Translations under genes and position numbers: made by a program
Shown: piece after piece, positions 54,212 through 63,926 of the stretch
How the letters are laid out: each line of letters begins with the position of its first letter
How positions within the stretch are numbered: position 1 is the stretch's first letter
The notes under the pieces: generated by a model
The model's input: only the letters and a program-made list of their open reading frames with translations
What the model was told of the DNA's origin: nothing
Database searches by the model: none
DNA from: Acinetobacter tianfuensis
Lineage (GTDB): Bacteria > Pseudomonadota > Gammaproteobacteria > Pseudomonadales > Moraxellaceae
NCBI RefSeq assembly: GCF_003611465.1
Contig: NZ_RAXV01000005.1
Coordinates: forward strand, 45,911-109,910
Direction of reading: 5' to 3'
DNA: 64,000 bases

Positions 54212-56980
54212 TTAATGCGCTTCATCCCAGTTCAAGCCTTTACCGACTTCAACCACCAGCGGAACAGAGATTTTCAGTACAGACTGCATCACCTCGGCCA
54301 ATTTCACGGCTAATTCATCAGCAATCGCTTCATCGACTTCAAAGACCAATTCATCGTGCACTTGCAGAAGCATTTTGGCTTGATCTTTTGGCAGCATTTT
54401 TTCTACTTCAATCATCGCCATTTTAATGATGTCGGCAGCTGAGCCTTGCAGCGGCGCATTAATAGCAGCGCGTTCTGCACCTTGCTTAACCATTTTATTG
54501 CTGGCCATGATATCTGGCGTGTACAGACGGCGGCCTAAAATGGTTTCAACAAAGCCTTGTTCGCGGGCAACTTGGCGGGTACGTTCCATATAGTCAAGAA
54601 CACCAGGGTAGCGCTGGAAATATTTCGCGATATAGCTGCGGGACTCTTCACGGCTGAAGCCCAGCTGACGCGTTAAACCAAATTCAGACATGCCGTAAAG
54701 CAGGCCGAAGTTAACGGCTTTGGCTTGGCGGCGCTGATTGCTGGTCACGTCATCTAATGGAATGCCAAGCACTTCAGCAGCTGTACGGCGGTGTACGTCT
54801 TGACCATTATTGAAGGCATCTGCCAAAGCATGGTCTTGTGAAAAATGCGCCATTAAACGCAGTTCAATTTGCGAGTAATCGGCTGCCAGCAGCACACGGC
54901 CTTTAGGGGCAACAAAGGCTTTACGGATTTGACGGCCAATATCTTCACGTACAGGTATGTTTTGCAAGTTCGGATCGGTTGATGATAAGCGGCCAGTTGC
55001 AGTCAGCGCCTGATGGTAGCTGGTGTGTACACGGTGCGTATCATTGTTGGCTTGTTTCAGCAGGCCGTCAGTGTAAGTGCTTTTCAGCTTAGACAGGCCG
55101 CGGTATTCTAAAATCAAGTCGGTAATTGGATGCTCGATTTTTTCCAGTACGCTTTCGCTGGTGCTGTATTGTCCCGTCGAGGTTTTCTTACCGCCTTTTA
55201 AGCCTAATTTTTCAAATAGGATTTCACCGACTTGCTTCGGTGAGCTGACATTAAATGACTGTCCTGCAAGCTCGGTAATTTGATTTTCCAAATCTTGCAT
55301 GGTGTTTGCAAATTCAACACTTAACTGATCAAGGAATTCTAAATTCAGCTCAATGCCGTTTTCTTCCATCATGGTCAGTACACGCGTCACGGGCATTTCT
55401 ACATTGTGCAGAATATTGATGAGTTCAGGATGCTTTTGCAGTTTTGCATCTAATACTTCATATAGACGGTAAGTGACGTGCGCATCTTCAGCCGCATAGT
55501 GGGCGGCAGTTTCAAGTTCAATCTGATTGAAGGTTTTTTGCTTCGCGCCTTTACCCGCAACTTGTTCATAAGTGGTGGTTAAATGGCTGAGATATAAACG
55601 TGCAACATCGTCCATGCCGTGACGGGTGGCGACAGAGTTCAGTACATATGACGCCAGCATGGTGTCAAAGTACCAGCCTTTCAGTTCAATACCGTGATTT
55701 TCCAGCACATGCGCATCATATTTGAGGTGATGGCCAATCTTCTGTACGGAAGCATCTTCTAAAATCGGTTTAATCTGGGTTAGAACCGTGTCACGGTCAA
55801 GCTGCTGCGGTGCGCCTTCATAATCGTGTGCGACAGGTACGTAATAAGCATCTTTGCCATCAAAAGCAACCGAGAAGCCGACAATTTGCGCAACGCGGTA
55901 ATCTAAACTTGTGGTTTCTGTATCAAATGCAAAACGTTTTTCTGTATTCAGGCGCTTCAATAAAGCATCCCAGTCTGCTTGGTTCAGTACCGTATGATAA
56001 GCCGCTTCACCTAAAACATCGTCTGTACTGGTAAGGGTGGCCTGATCTTCTGTTTCAATGCCGGCAGGCGCCGCTTCAGGCGCTTGAACCGCAGCTTTAG
56101 TACTTTGTTTGTATACAGCATTGTTCGGATTATTTGGATGATCCAGTGACTGCAGCTGATTACGGAATTCTAATTCTGTATATAAGCTGCGCAGCTGTTC
56201 GACATTTGGATCAGTCAGTTTCAGGTCTTCATATTCAAGGCCCATGTCGAGGTCGCAAACGATACTTGCCAGCTGGTGATCCAGCGCAATGCCTTCTACG
56301 CTGTCTTTGATGTTTTGACCGACTTTGCCTTTAATTTTATCGACATTTTCTAAAATGCCGCCAATTGAGCCATATTCAGTCAGCAGTTTAGCCGCGGTTT
56401 TTGCGCCGACACCCGGAACCCCCATAATGCCGTCGGAGGCATCGCCCATAAGGGTCAGGTAGTCAATGATTTGATTTGGCCATACGCCGAATTTTTCAAA
56501 GACGCCGTTAACATCCAATGGCTTTTCTTTAAAGCTGTCTTCCAGTGTTACTTTGTCTGTGACCAGCTGCGCCATGTCTTTGTCGCCGGTCGAGATTAGC
56601 ACCTGATGACCGGCAGCTTCAGCGCGTTTTGCCAATGTGCCAATGATGTCATCGGCTTCAGCGCCCGGCAGCATGTGCAGCGGAATACCCAATGCGCGGA
56701 TCAGTGCATGCAGATAAGGAATTTGTTCAGCCAGTTCAGCTGGCATGCTCGGACGGTCACCTTTATAAATGGGTGACAGTTCATGACGGAAAGTCGGCTC
56801 TGGCGTGTCAAAAATCACGGCCATATGCGTCGGCTGTATACGGCGCATCAATTTTTGAATAGCCGAAATCGCACCGCGGACTGCATTGGTGTGCAGACCT
56901 GTTGACGTGGTTAAAGGGGGTACTGCGTGAAACGCGCGAAATAAAAAATAAGACCCATCGACCAAGACAAATGGCGGCAT
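54212..56980 (-). CDS. polA: DNA polymerase I
   Basis: 922 residues from ATG 56980 (GAGGAAAG upstream); a start 15 bases further up is possible. The 5'-3' exonuclease domain (about 1-290, LVDGSYFLFRAFHA) is followed by a 3'-5' exonuclease domain that retains FAFDTETTSLD (catalytic Asp and Glu) near residue 340, then the polymerase core with DYSQIELRLMAHFS, RRQAKAVNFGLLYGMS and VHDELVFEV. All three activities look intact. Confidence 0.98.
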   Translation of the reverse strand: MPPFVLVDGSYFLFRAFHAVPPLTTSTGLHTNAVRGAISAIQKLMRRIQPTHMAVIFDTPEPTFRHELSPIYKGDRPSMPAELAEQIPYLHALIRALGIPLHMLPGAEADDIIGTLAKRAEAAGHQVLISTGDKDMAQLVTDKVTLEDSFKEKPLDVNGVFEKFGVWPNQIIDYLTLMGDASDGIMGVPGVGAKTAAKLLTEYGSIGGILENVDKIKGKVGQNIKDSVEGIALDHQLASIVCDLDMGLEYEDLKLTDPNVEQLRSLYTELEFRNQLQSLDHPNNPNNAVYKQSTKAAVQAPEAAPAGIETEDQATLTSTDDVLGEAAYHTVLNQADWDALLKRLNTEKRFAFDTETTSLDYRVAQIVGFSVAFDGKDAYYVPVAHDYEGAPQQLDRDTVLTQIKPILEDASVQKIGHHLKYDAHVLENHGIELKGWYFDTMLASYVLNSVATRHGMDDVARLYLSHLTTTYEQVAGKGAKQKTFNQIELETAAHYAAEDAHVTYRLYEVLDAKLQKHPELINILHNVEMPVTRVLTMMEENGIELNLEFLDQLSVEFANTMQDLENQITELAGQSFNVSSPKQVGEILFEKLGLKGGKKTSTGQYSTSESVLEKIEHPITDLILEYRGLSKLKSTYTDGLLKQANNDTHRVHTSYHQALTATGRLSSTDPNLQNIPVREDIGRQIRKAFVAPKGRVLLAADYSQIELRLMAHFSQDHALADAFNNGQDVHRRTAAEVLGIPLDDVTSNQRRQAKAVNFGLLYGMSEFGLTRQLGFSREESRSYIAKYFQRYPGVLDYMERTRQVAREQGFVETILGRRLYTPDIMASNKMVKQGAERAAINAPLQGSAADIIKMAMIEVEKMLPKDQAKMLLQVHDELVFEVDEAIADELAVKLAEVMQSVLKISVPLVVEVGKGLNWDEAH

Positions 56981-57108
56981 CGAAACTTTCCTCATCCTAA
57001 AAACCTTTTCATTGTACGTGATTTTTTCAGTCCGCGCTGAAGCTTGATGTTTTCAGGAGCTTACCGAATATCTGATAAACATAAAGATTATGCAGTGTCA
57101 GCTGGGGT

Positions 57109-59844
57109 ATGATCAGTTCAAAAGAAAAGAGCGAAGCAGGTATGCTGAAAGGGCAGAATGAAATTCGAATGATGTGGCTGCTGACGCTGATTATTGCAGG
57201 CACAGGCTTATGGTTTACAGATTTAAAAATTGTCAGTTATTTGTGCGGTGCAGTATTTGCCATCAGTGTGATGCATTATGTCGATGATTTGCAAAAACCG
57301 GCAGATTTACTCGCGCAGCAAGCAGGTGTCCAGCTGCAGCCGAGTTCTAAAGCGCCTTTATATATTTCGTCCATCATTGCATTAATCGGCAGTATTGGCG
57401 GGGTGGGTTTTTTAACTGCTTTAGGGCTGAGTGCATGGATCTTCTTTTTTCTGCGCGGACTGAAAAGGCTGGAGCGGCAGTTATTTTCTTTGCAATATCA
57501 CCTGCAGCACTATGCTGCGCCAGAGTTGGCCCGTACAGATCAGTCTATAGCCGCTGTAACTGCTGCAGAGCCGGCTGCAGAAATTGGGTTAATCGATCAG
57601 CTGAAACTGTGGCTGTTTAAAGGTAATCCAGTGCTCAAAGCTGCAATTGCAGTTTTAGTTATTGGGATTGTGCTGCTGCTGCGTTTTGCTACTGAACATT
57701 GGCAGCTCAGTCTGGTATTTAAGCTGCTGCTGGTCGCTGCGGTCAGTATAGCGGTGACGGTACTGGGCTATTCACTGCAGCAGAAAAACCGCGGTTTTGC
57801 ATTGGCGCTTGAAGGCTTGGGGCTGGCTAGCCTGTCGCTGACACTATTTTTTGCCTATTACAATCAGGTGCTGCCTAGCTTGGCTGCGGCAAGTCTGTGC
57901 TTTGGCTTAATTTTGGCGGTGGCCATTTGGCTGAGCTTAAAACAGCAAAGTATAGAACTGGCGTTAATGGCGATGTTCATCGCTTATATTGCGCCATTTA
58001 CCTTGCCTGTACGCAATGCGACTGCTGTTGAATTCATGGCCTATTATTTGGCGGTGAATGCAGCTGTTACGGTGCTGAGCACACTGCGGCCATGGAAATT
58101 CTTAAATCAAATTGCATTTTTAATGACAGTGCTGGCGGGCGGCTCATACGCCGTTTACCGCGGCAGTGAAGAAGAGCGCGCTGCTTTAACGCTGCTGATC
58201 TATGCGCATGCAGCCATCTTTATTTGGCTGGGTTTTCGTTTCAGCCAGCTGCTAGCCAAAGACAATCTCAGCCATTTTCAGCTCAAGCCAATTTTAGATG
58301 TGGCGCTGATCTTTGGTGCGCCGATTGTCAGTTATATATTTTTATATTGGATGTATTTTGATGAATCGTTACGGCAAGCGGCTTTCAGCCTGAGTTTTGC
58401 TGGGCTATTTGCAGTGCTGTATGGACTGTCAAAACGCAATCAATCTATTGGCATAATTTCACAAAGCTACTTAAGCCTGATGCTGATTTTCATGGCTTTC
58501 ATTCCGCCAATTTTGCTGCAAAAAGAATGGAGCGCGGCAGGCTGGGCAGTGGAAGGCGCTGTGATCTTTATCTATGCTTTATATAGGCGGTCAGCCATTA
58601 GCCGTTATGTCGGCATGGGGCTGCTGACCATGGCAGGCTGTTCTGCACTGTACTATTTCAGCATACTGAATGTATTTCCTAGCCCTGTATATTGGGTGCT
58701 GTGCATCAGCTATGGAGCAACAGTAGTGCTGGCAAACAGCTGTCCGCAGCTCCGTCAGCAGCTGAGCGCCGCTGCAGTTATTTTTTTCTGTCTGCAAATG
58801 CTGACAGTGACCATGGTGCTGTTTGTGCAGCTGCTGGATGTGATCGACGGTCAAAGCCAAGTGATGTATTGCTTACTTTGCATTGCTGCGCTGTATGTGT
58901 TGAGCAATGAGTGGCTGATCTTTCGGAAAGCTGAATGGTCATGGCTGCTGCCAAAATGGATTGGCTTGCTGCCGCTGTACGGCACAGCGCTGTATATGCT
59001 GCTGGATTTCAGCCGTGACGGCATAGTTCAGTGGATACATTTGTCGGACCGAATCGGGATGGGTATTTTAGGTCTGATGCTGTTTGTGCTGTGGTTAAGG
59101 CCGGTGCTGGGTGTCAAAGAGGAAAAAGAATGGGTCAGCTTGGGTGCTATGTCCAGCTTAGCCATTGCCAGTGCGACGCTCATTGCGTCAATGCCGTATA
59201 TCAGCACAGTAATCTTACCGCTGCTGTTTGCATACTGGTGCTATAAACAGCCAGAGCAGAGCGGCTGGAAAATGCTGTGGCAGGCCAGAAGTACTTTAGT
59301 GCTGATGCTGCTATGGATCATCTGTTCGCAAATTTTCAGCCAGCAGGCATTTATAGGCTATGTGCTGCCTGTGCTGAATCCATTTGATGCCGTCAGTATC
59401 GCCATGCTGGCTGGATTGATCTGGATGCTGAATGTACAGATGAAGGCTGGGCTTGAGCGCAGTATGGGCGCGATTTTGATGGTGCTGGGGCTGTTGTGGC
59501 TCAGCAGCTACATTGTACTGCGGGCGCTGCATGTTTATTTCGGAACGCCTTATAACGAATGGCAAATTTGGGACAATGCTGCAGTACAGCTCAGCTTTAC
59601 GCTGCTTTGGGTGAGCTTGGCTTTTGTTTGCATGCTCTTGGCGGCCAAACGTCATTTGCGTTCACTCTGGATTTTTGGCGGCAGTATTTTAGTTTTAGTG
59701 ACCTTGAAATTGATACTGTTTGATTTATCGCATATCGGGACCCTCACGCGAGTGATTTCGTTTTTGGGTGCAGGTTTTGTCATGCTGGTTATCGCTTATA
59801 TTGCGCCTATGCCAGAAGGTGAAGATGGCATCTTAGACAAGTAA
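57109..59844 (+). CDS. DUF2339 polytopic membrane protein
   Basis: About 911 residues with more than twenty hydrophobic segments, very Leu/Ala/Trp-rich, matching DUF2339 proteins in size and layout. The start at 57109 is uncertain; ATG 57142 is also possible. No catalytic motif is evident. Some members associate with sugar or envelope functions; the actual role is unknown. Divergent from polA and followed by a strong terminator. Confidence 0.85.
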   Translation: MISSKEKSEAGMLKGQNEIRMMWLLTLIIAGTGLWFTDLKIVSYLCGAVFAISVMHYVDDLQKPADLLAQQAGVQLQPSSKAPLYISSIIALIGSIGGVGFLTALGLSAWIFFFLRGLKRLERQLFSLQYHLQHYAAPELARTDQSIAAVTAAEPAAEIGLIDQLKLWLFKGNPVLKAAIAVLVIGIVLLLRFATEHWQLSLVFKLLLVAAVSIAVTVLGYSLQQKNRGFALALEGLGLASLSLTLFFAYYNQVLPSLAAASLCFGLILAVAIWLSLKQQSIELALMAMFIAYIAPFTLPVRNATAVEFMAYYLAVNAAVTVLSTLRPWKFLNQIAFLMTVLAGGSYAVYRGSEEERAALTLLIYAHAAIFIWLGFRFSQLLAKDNLSHFQLKPILDVALIFGAPIVSYIFLYWMYFDESLRQAAFSLSFAGLFAVLYGLSKRNQSIGIISQSYLSLMLIFMAFIPPILLQKEWSAAGWAVEGAVIFIYALYRRSAISRYVGMGLLTMAGCSALYYFSILNVFPSPVYWVLCISYGATVVLANSCPQLRQQLSAAAVIFFCLQMLTVTMVLFVQLLDVIDGQSQVMYCLLCIAALYVLSNEWLIFRKAEWSWLLPKWIGLLPLYGTALYMLLDFSRDGIVQWIHLSDRIGMGILGLMLFVLWLRPVLGVKEEKEWVSLGAMSSLAIASATLIASMPYISTVILPLLFAYWCYKQPEQSGWKMLWQARSTLVLMLLWIICSQIFSQQAFIGYVLPVLNPFDAVSIAMLAGLIWMLNVQMKAGLERSMGAILMVLGLLWLSSYIVLRALHVYFGTPYNEWQIWDNAAVQLSFTLLWVSLAFVCMLLAAKRHLRSLWIFGGSILVLVTLKLILFDLSHIGTLTRVISFLGAGFVMLVIAYIAPMPEGEDGILDK

Positions 59845-59876
59845 AAAAAAGCCCGCTGTATAAAGCGGGCTTTTTA
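59844..59876 (+). terminator. Terminator of the DUF2339 gene
   Basis: AAAAAAGCCCGCT / AGCGGGCTTTTT with GTATAA loop, starting at the stop codon; it may also serve the converging MscS gene. Confidence 0.9.
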
Positions 59877-59897
59877 TGCGCAAGTTATTCACTCGTT

Positions 59898-60821
59898 TTA
59901 TTTTAAATTTGGTTCACGTTTCAGCGCTTGCGCGTTGGCATACTGATCTAGCTCTTCATTTTGCAATGGCGATTGAGCAGGGCGGTCTACAAAGCCCATC
60001 TTCGGTACAGGAATTTCAATTTGATTATCGACAAAACCGTTACGAATACGTTCTTGCATTTCATCGCGTACTTTTAAGAAGTTTTCCTGCTGGCACCAAA
60101 CTGCAAACAGCAGCTCAATGGATGATTCACGGAAAGCCGTTACCGTGACTGCAGGTTTAGGATCAGCTAAGACCAATGGATATTTTTGCGCAACATCCAG
60201 CAGCACTTCACGGACTTTGATAATGTCCTCATGAAAATTAATCGCCAGCGTAATAGGAATACGCCGTATCGGAAATTTTGACAGGTTATGCACGGGCGCC
60301 CGGATCAGCTGTTCATTGGGCAGCCGCACATAGACATTATCTTGAGTCAGCAGCTTAACAGAAAGCAGGTCAATCGAGATCACTTCGCCTTCAATAGTAT
60401 GGCCGCGGATCAGGGTGATTTGAATGGTATCGCCGATTTCAAATGAACCTTCGCCAATAAGGAAGATACCGCTGATCAGGTTGGATGCCGATGTCTGAGA
60501 TGCAAAGCCCAGCGCTACGGTTAAAATACCTGCCGCGCCTAAAAAGACGCTGAGTTTAAACCCTGCTTCTTTCAAGCTTGCCATGACAAAAATCATGAAA
60601 ATAAAATAAAAAATACCCCGCCGCCAAACCAAGCGTTGATGCTCGTTAAAGCGTGAGCCGATGGTGCGGATAAAGGCATTTGATATAAAGCGCGCAATTA
60701 AAAAGCCGATGATTGCTAAAATGATTGCAACAGCGATTTCAGTCAGCCTATCGGTATTAATGTTTTTAAAAATACCTGTCAGGCTGTTGGTCACTTCTGC
60801 GGAAATACTGTTGTTCGGCAT
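59898..60821 (-). CDS. Small-conductance mechanosensitive channel (MscS)
   Basis: 307 residues with three membrane helices: about 28-47, 72-88 and TM3 at about 92-125, which carries the MscS pore pattern GAAGILTVALGFASQTSASNLISGIFL. The beta domain (FEIGDTIQI) and alpha/beta C-terminus follow. It opens on membrane tension to release solutes. The DUF432 gene ends 10 bases before its start, indicating an operon. Confidence 0.94.
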   Translation of the reverse strand: MPNNSISAEVTNSLTGIFKNINTDRLTEIAVAIILAIIGFLIARFISNAFIRTIGSRFNEHQRLVWRRGIFYFIFMIFVMASLKEAGFKLSVFLGAAGILTVALGFASQTSASNLISGIFLIGEGSFEIGDTIQITLIRGHTIEGEVISIDLLSVKLLTQDNVYVRLPNEQLIRAPVHNLSKFPIRRIPITLAINFHEDIIKVREVLLDVAQKYPLVLADPKPAVTVTAFRESSIELLFAVWCQQENFLKVRDEMQERIRNGFVDNQIEIPVPKMGFVDRPAQSPLQNEELDQYANAQALKREPNLK

Positions 60822-60830
60822 TATTTCCCC

Positions 60831-61652
60831 TTAGAACAGTGATTCAAACATATTAAATAATGCACCTGCAGGTACACGCGGCGGATGCACATAGATGACT
60901 TCACCCGCTTGCGGCGGTGTCCGGTTTTCAATACGGATGCGCGGCGGGCGGTCAATACCTTCATGCAGCACTTTAATTTGTGAAGTCCAGAGCCTGCCTG
61001 TGCTTTCACTATAAAATAACGGCAAAGCGGGCACGGGCACATTCATACGGTCAAAGCGCAGCTGTTCATGGCTGGTGTTATGAAACTCAATAGGAGTGAC
61101 AGCACGAAAAGCGCGGATTTTGAGCTGATGCAAATCTGTTCTGCCGTCTACTGCTGTGGCATAACAAATTTCGCCAGTACGGTGGTTTGGGCCAAACCAA
61201 GTATCTTTAGGCAGAATCACCGGTATATCAAACAGCGGCTCTTTTTGACCGCTGACAAAGCCTGCGACCCATAGAGGCGTACTGATATACAGTGTACCGC
61301 GCTGTCCTGCCGGAATATAAATCGGGTCAACGGGGCGGATCACCACTGAGCGGTCTGCTAAACGCGGCATAATTTGAATGTCTTCATGTGTGTTTTTAAA
61401 CATATAGCGTTCAATATGCACAGGCGATGGAAATGAAAACTCAGGATCATCAATGGCATGCCACTGCTGTTCATAGTCATATTGCACCGCAGGACGGTGG
61501 TATTCCATACGCCATTCTTGCAGGCCTCGGCTTAAGCGGAACAGCAGTGAGCCGAACTGCCACGACTTTGGGCGGTTCAAATCAAAGTGCTGTTCACCCC
61601 ACCATTTCATTTTGGGTGTTTCTGTTTCCAGTACATCACTTACTAAAGACAA
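60831..61652 (-). CDS. DUF432-domain protein, partner of MscS
   Basis: 273 residues, soluble, without signal or membrane segment. Its beta-rich pattern (FGPNHRTGEICYATAVDGRTDL; LKIRAFRAVTPIEFHNTS) matches DUF432. This family is often encoded beside MscS channels, as here, 10 bases upstream on the same strand. A regulatory or structural role for the channel is inference. Confidence 0.8.
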   Translation of the reverse strand: MSLVSDVLETETPKMKWWGEQHFDLNRPKSWQFGSLLFRLSRGLQEWRMEYHRPAVQYDYEQQWHAIDDPEFSFPSPVHIERYMFKNTHEDIQIMPRLADRSVVIRPVDPIYIPAGQRGTLYISTPLWVAGFVSGQKEPLFDIPVILPKDTWFGPNHRTGEICYATAVDGRTDLHQLKIRAFRAVTPIEFHNTSHEQLRFDRMNVPVPALPLFYSESTGRLWTSQIKVLHEGIDRPPRIRIENRTPPQAGEVIYVHPPRVPAGALFNMFESLF

Positions 61653-61693
61653 TGGTTTGATTTCCTATATCGATAAAAGCTGAAAAAACAGAC

Positions 61694-61722
61694 TTCACGC
61701 TGTCATATGCTTAGAGTACACT
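61694..61722 (+). promoter_or_regulatory. Predicted promoter of gspE
   Basis: TTCACG and TACACT with a 17-base spacer, 32 bases before the ATG at 61755, in the divergent region to DUF432. Confidence 0.45.
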
Positions 61723-61754
61723 CAAAATAATTTTATTCATCATAAAAAACATTG

Positions 61755-63242
61755 ATGCAAGTACTTAAACAATTACAAATACCATATAGTTTTGCTAAGC
61801 GTCATGGCGTTTTACTTCGTTATGAGGGTGAACAGGCATTTATTGTACGCCGTGAAAGCACGCCGCTGCTGGCATTGCAGGAGGCAAGGCGTTATTTAGG
61901 CCATTCGGCCCAATACCAATTATGCACAGAGCAAGAATTTAATCAGCTGCTCAGTTCAAGTTTTGCTGGCGATACTGGCGAATCACAGCAAGTGGCGGCA
62001 GGTTTGGAAGATCATCCTGATTTACTCAGCCTTGCCGATTCAGTCCCTGAAGCTGAAGACTTGATGGATCAAGAAGATGATGCCCCTATTGTGCGTCTGA
62101 TTAATGCCTTATTGTCCGAAGCCATCCGTGTCAGCGCATCGGATATTCATATTGAATCGTTTGAAAAGAAACTTTCTGTACGCCTGCGTGTGGATGGTCA
62201 GCTGCGTGAAATTGTGCAGCCGCGCCGTGAACTTGCACCGCTTTTGGTTTCGCGTATTAAAGTCATGGCAAAATTGGATATTGCAGAAAAACGTATTCCG
62301 CAAGATGGCCGTATTTCACTGCGCTTGGCCGGCCGTGAAGTGGATGTCCGTGTATCGACCTTGCCGTCATCTTATGGTGAGCGCGTGGTAATGCGTCTGT
62401 TAGATAAACAGGCTGGGCGTTTGAATATGAGCCACTTGGGCTTAATGCAAAATGACTATGCGCGTTTAACGCAGCTGGTACACCGTCCGCACGGCATTAT
62501 TTTGGTGACGGGTCCAACGGGTTCAGGTAAAACTACGACCTTATATGCGGCGCTTTCTGATTTAAATGACGGCTCTAAAAATATTTTGACTGCCGAAGAC
62601 CCAATTGAATATCAATTGGAAGGCATTGGGCAAACGCAAGTCAATACCAAAGTAGATATGACATTTGCCCGCGCATTAAAAGCGATGCTGCGCCAAGACC
62701 CTGATGTAGTGATGGTGGGGGAGATCCGTGATTTGGAAACGGCTGAAATTGCCGTTCAAGCTTCGCTTACAGGTCATTTGGTGCTGTCGACACTGCATAC
62801 CAATACTGCCATTGGCGCCGTAACCCGTCTCAAAGATATGGGGATTGAGCCTTTCCTTTTAGCCAGTTCGCTCATTGGGGTAATCGCGCAGCGTTTGGTA
62901 CGGACGTTGTGCCCGCATTGTCATACGTGGCGTGAAGCGGATGCTTTTGAAAAAGAAGTATTTAAAACGGTGGGTCAGGAAGCTGATTTGAAATTGCCTG
63001 AGCCAAAGGGCTGTGATCACTGTTCACATATTGGTTTTTCTGGCCGTACCGCAATATATGAAATTGTGCCTGTAGATGAGCAAATGCGCCGTTTAATTCA
63101 TGGCAATGCTGCAGAATATGAATTGGAAAATTATGCGCGCCGTGATGCGAGTTCAATCCGTGATGATGGTCTGCGTAAAGTTTTGGCGGGTAAAACCACG
63201 ATGGAAGAGGTTTTACGTGTAACCAATGAAGCTGCGGAGTGA
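61755..63242 (+). CDS. gspE: Type II secretion ATPase GspE
   Basis: 495 residues from ATG 61755. Short N1E-like domain, then the secretion ATPase: IRVSASDIHIESFE (Asp box region), Walker A GPTGSGKTTTLY near residue 250, Walker B and His box VMVGEIRDLETAEIAVQASLTGHLVLSTLHT near 320, and a four-Cys zinc motif (CPHC at about 387 and CDHC at about 421). It powers pseudopilus assembly at the inner membrane. No other gsp gene is here; scattered gsp genes are normal in Acinetobacter. A PilB-type pilus ATPase would be about 70 residues longer. Confidence 0.92.
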   Translation: MQVLKQLQIPYSFAKRHGVLLRYEGEQAFIVRRESTPLLALQEARRYLGHSAQYQLCTEQEFNQLLSSSFAGDTGESQQVAAGLEDHPDLLSLADSVPEAEDLMDQEDDAPIVRLINALLSEAIRVSASDIHIESFEKKLSVRLRVDGQLREIVQPRRELAPLLVSRIKVMAKLDIAEKRIPQDGRISLRLAGREVDVRVSTLPSSYGERVVMRLLDKQAGRLNMSHLGLMQNDYARLTQLVHRPHGIILVTGPTGSGKTTTLYAALSDLNDGSKNILTAEDPIEYQLEGIGQTQVNTKVDMTFARALKAMLRQDPDVVMVGEIRDLETAEIAVQASLTGHLVLSTLHTNTAIGAVTRLKDMGIEPFLLASSLIGVIAQRLVRTLCPHCHTWREADAFEKEVFKTVGQEADLKLPEPKGCDHCSHIGFSGRTAIYEIVPVDEQMRRLIHGNAAEYELENYARRDASSIRDDGLRKVLAGKTTMEEVLRVTNEAAE

Positions 63243-63357
63243 TGCAAGAAACATTTTTTGTTTTTTCATTATTGATGGCTGAGCGTACTGTTGAATATGC
63301 CTAATTAAAAACGTGGAACATTGGTTAAGCATTAATCGTGGAACGTGATAAATCATT

Positions 63358-63391
63358 CAAAAAGCCCAATCGGTGATGATTGGGCTTTTTA
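63358..63391 (+). terminator. Terminator of gspE
   Basis: AAAAGCCCAATC / GATTGGGCTTTT with a GGTGAT loop and T-run. Confidence 0.9.
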
Positions 63392-63503
63392 CATCGGTAT
63401 AAATTTATGATTTATATGAAATAAAAAATAGAATTTCGTATAACGTGTATTATGTTAATTTTAGAAATTCTTAATTTTTAAATATTTTGGAGCATCCATT
63501 TTA

Positions 63504-63926
63504 ATGAAGCAATTGGAGTTAATCCTTAAAACCTTTCATGAATATGAGTTTAAGGAAGGTTTAGATGATTTATTTTATTTGTGTGGTAACTTTCTTAAAG
63601 AAATAGATCCAAAGGTTAAGCTCGAATATGGACAAGATGTATCCTTCTTCAAAGTTCTAAAAATCCTGTTAGAAAGTGGTGATATTTCCTTATTTCATAA
63701 TTTGAATGGTGAAGATCCATCTAGAGATGGAGAGTTACTGCTTGGAAGCCCACAAGAACAAATTGAACAGCTACAACAAGTTTGGATTGGTAGTTTTGCT
63801 ATCCATCAAATGGATCAAAAAAATAACTATCTAGGGTGGTATTTCTTGATACATTGCCCTTACGCATTAGCTCATAAACTCTATGATGAAGATGGTAAAT
63901 TCGTCCGTTGGTTATATACAGACTAG
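63504..63926 (+). CDS. Hypothetical small acidic protein
   Basis: 140 residues, soluble, acidic, without signal or membrane segment, and AT-rich. It has an N-terminal helical part (LILKTFHEYEFKEGLDDLFYL) and a Trp-rich C-terminal part. Lone small acidic proteins of this kind are often immunity proteins of polymorphic toxins, but I recognise no family and no toxin gene is visible up to the window edge. TTGGAGCA gives a ribosome binding site. Confidence 0.6.
   Translation: MKQLELILKTFHEYEFKEGLDDLFYLCGNFLKEIDPKVKLEYGQDVSFFKVLKILLESGDISLFHNLNGEDPSRDGELLLGSPQEQIEQLQQVWIGSFAIHQMDQKNNYLGWYFLIHCPYALAHKLYDEDGKFVRWLYTD

Noticed and set aside
60821..61042. Additional minus-strand frame between MscS and DUF432
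   Set aside because: It is an out-of-frame shadow of the DUF432 gene.
63243..63357. Repeated CGTGGAAC near 63311 and 63336 as an iteron or attachment site
   Set aside because: Only two imperfect copies, no replication or integrase gene nearby; probably chance.
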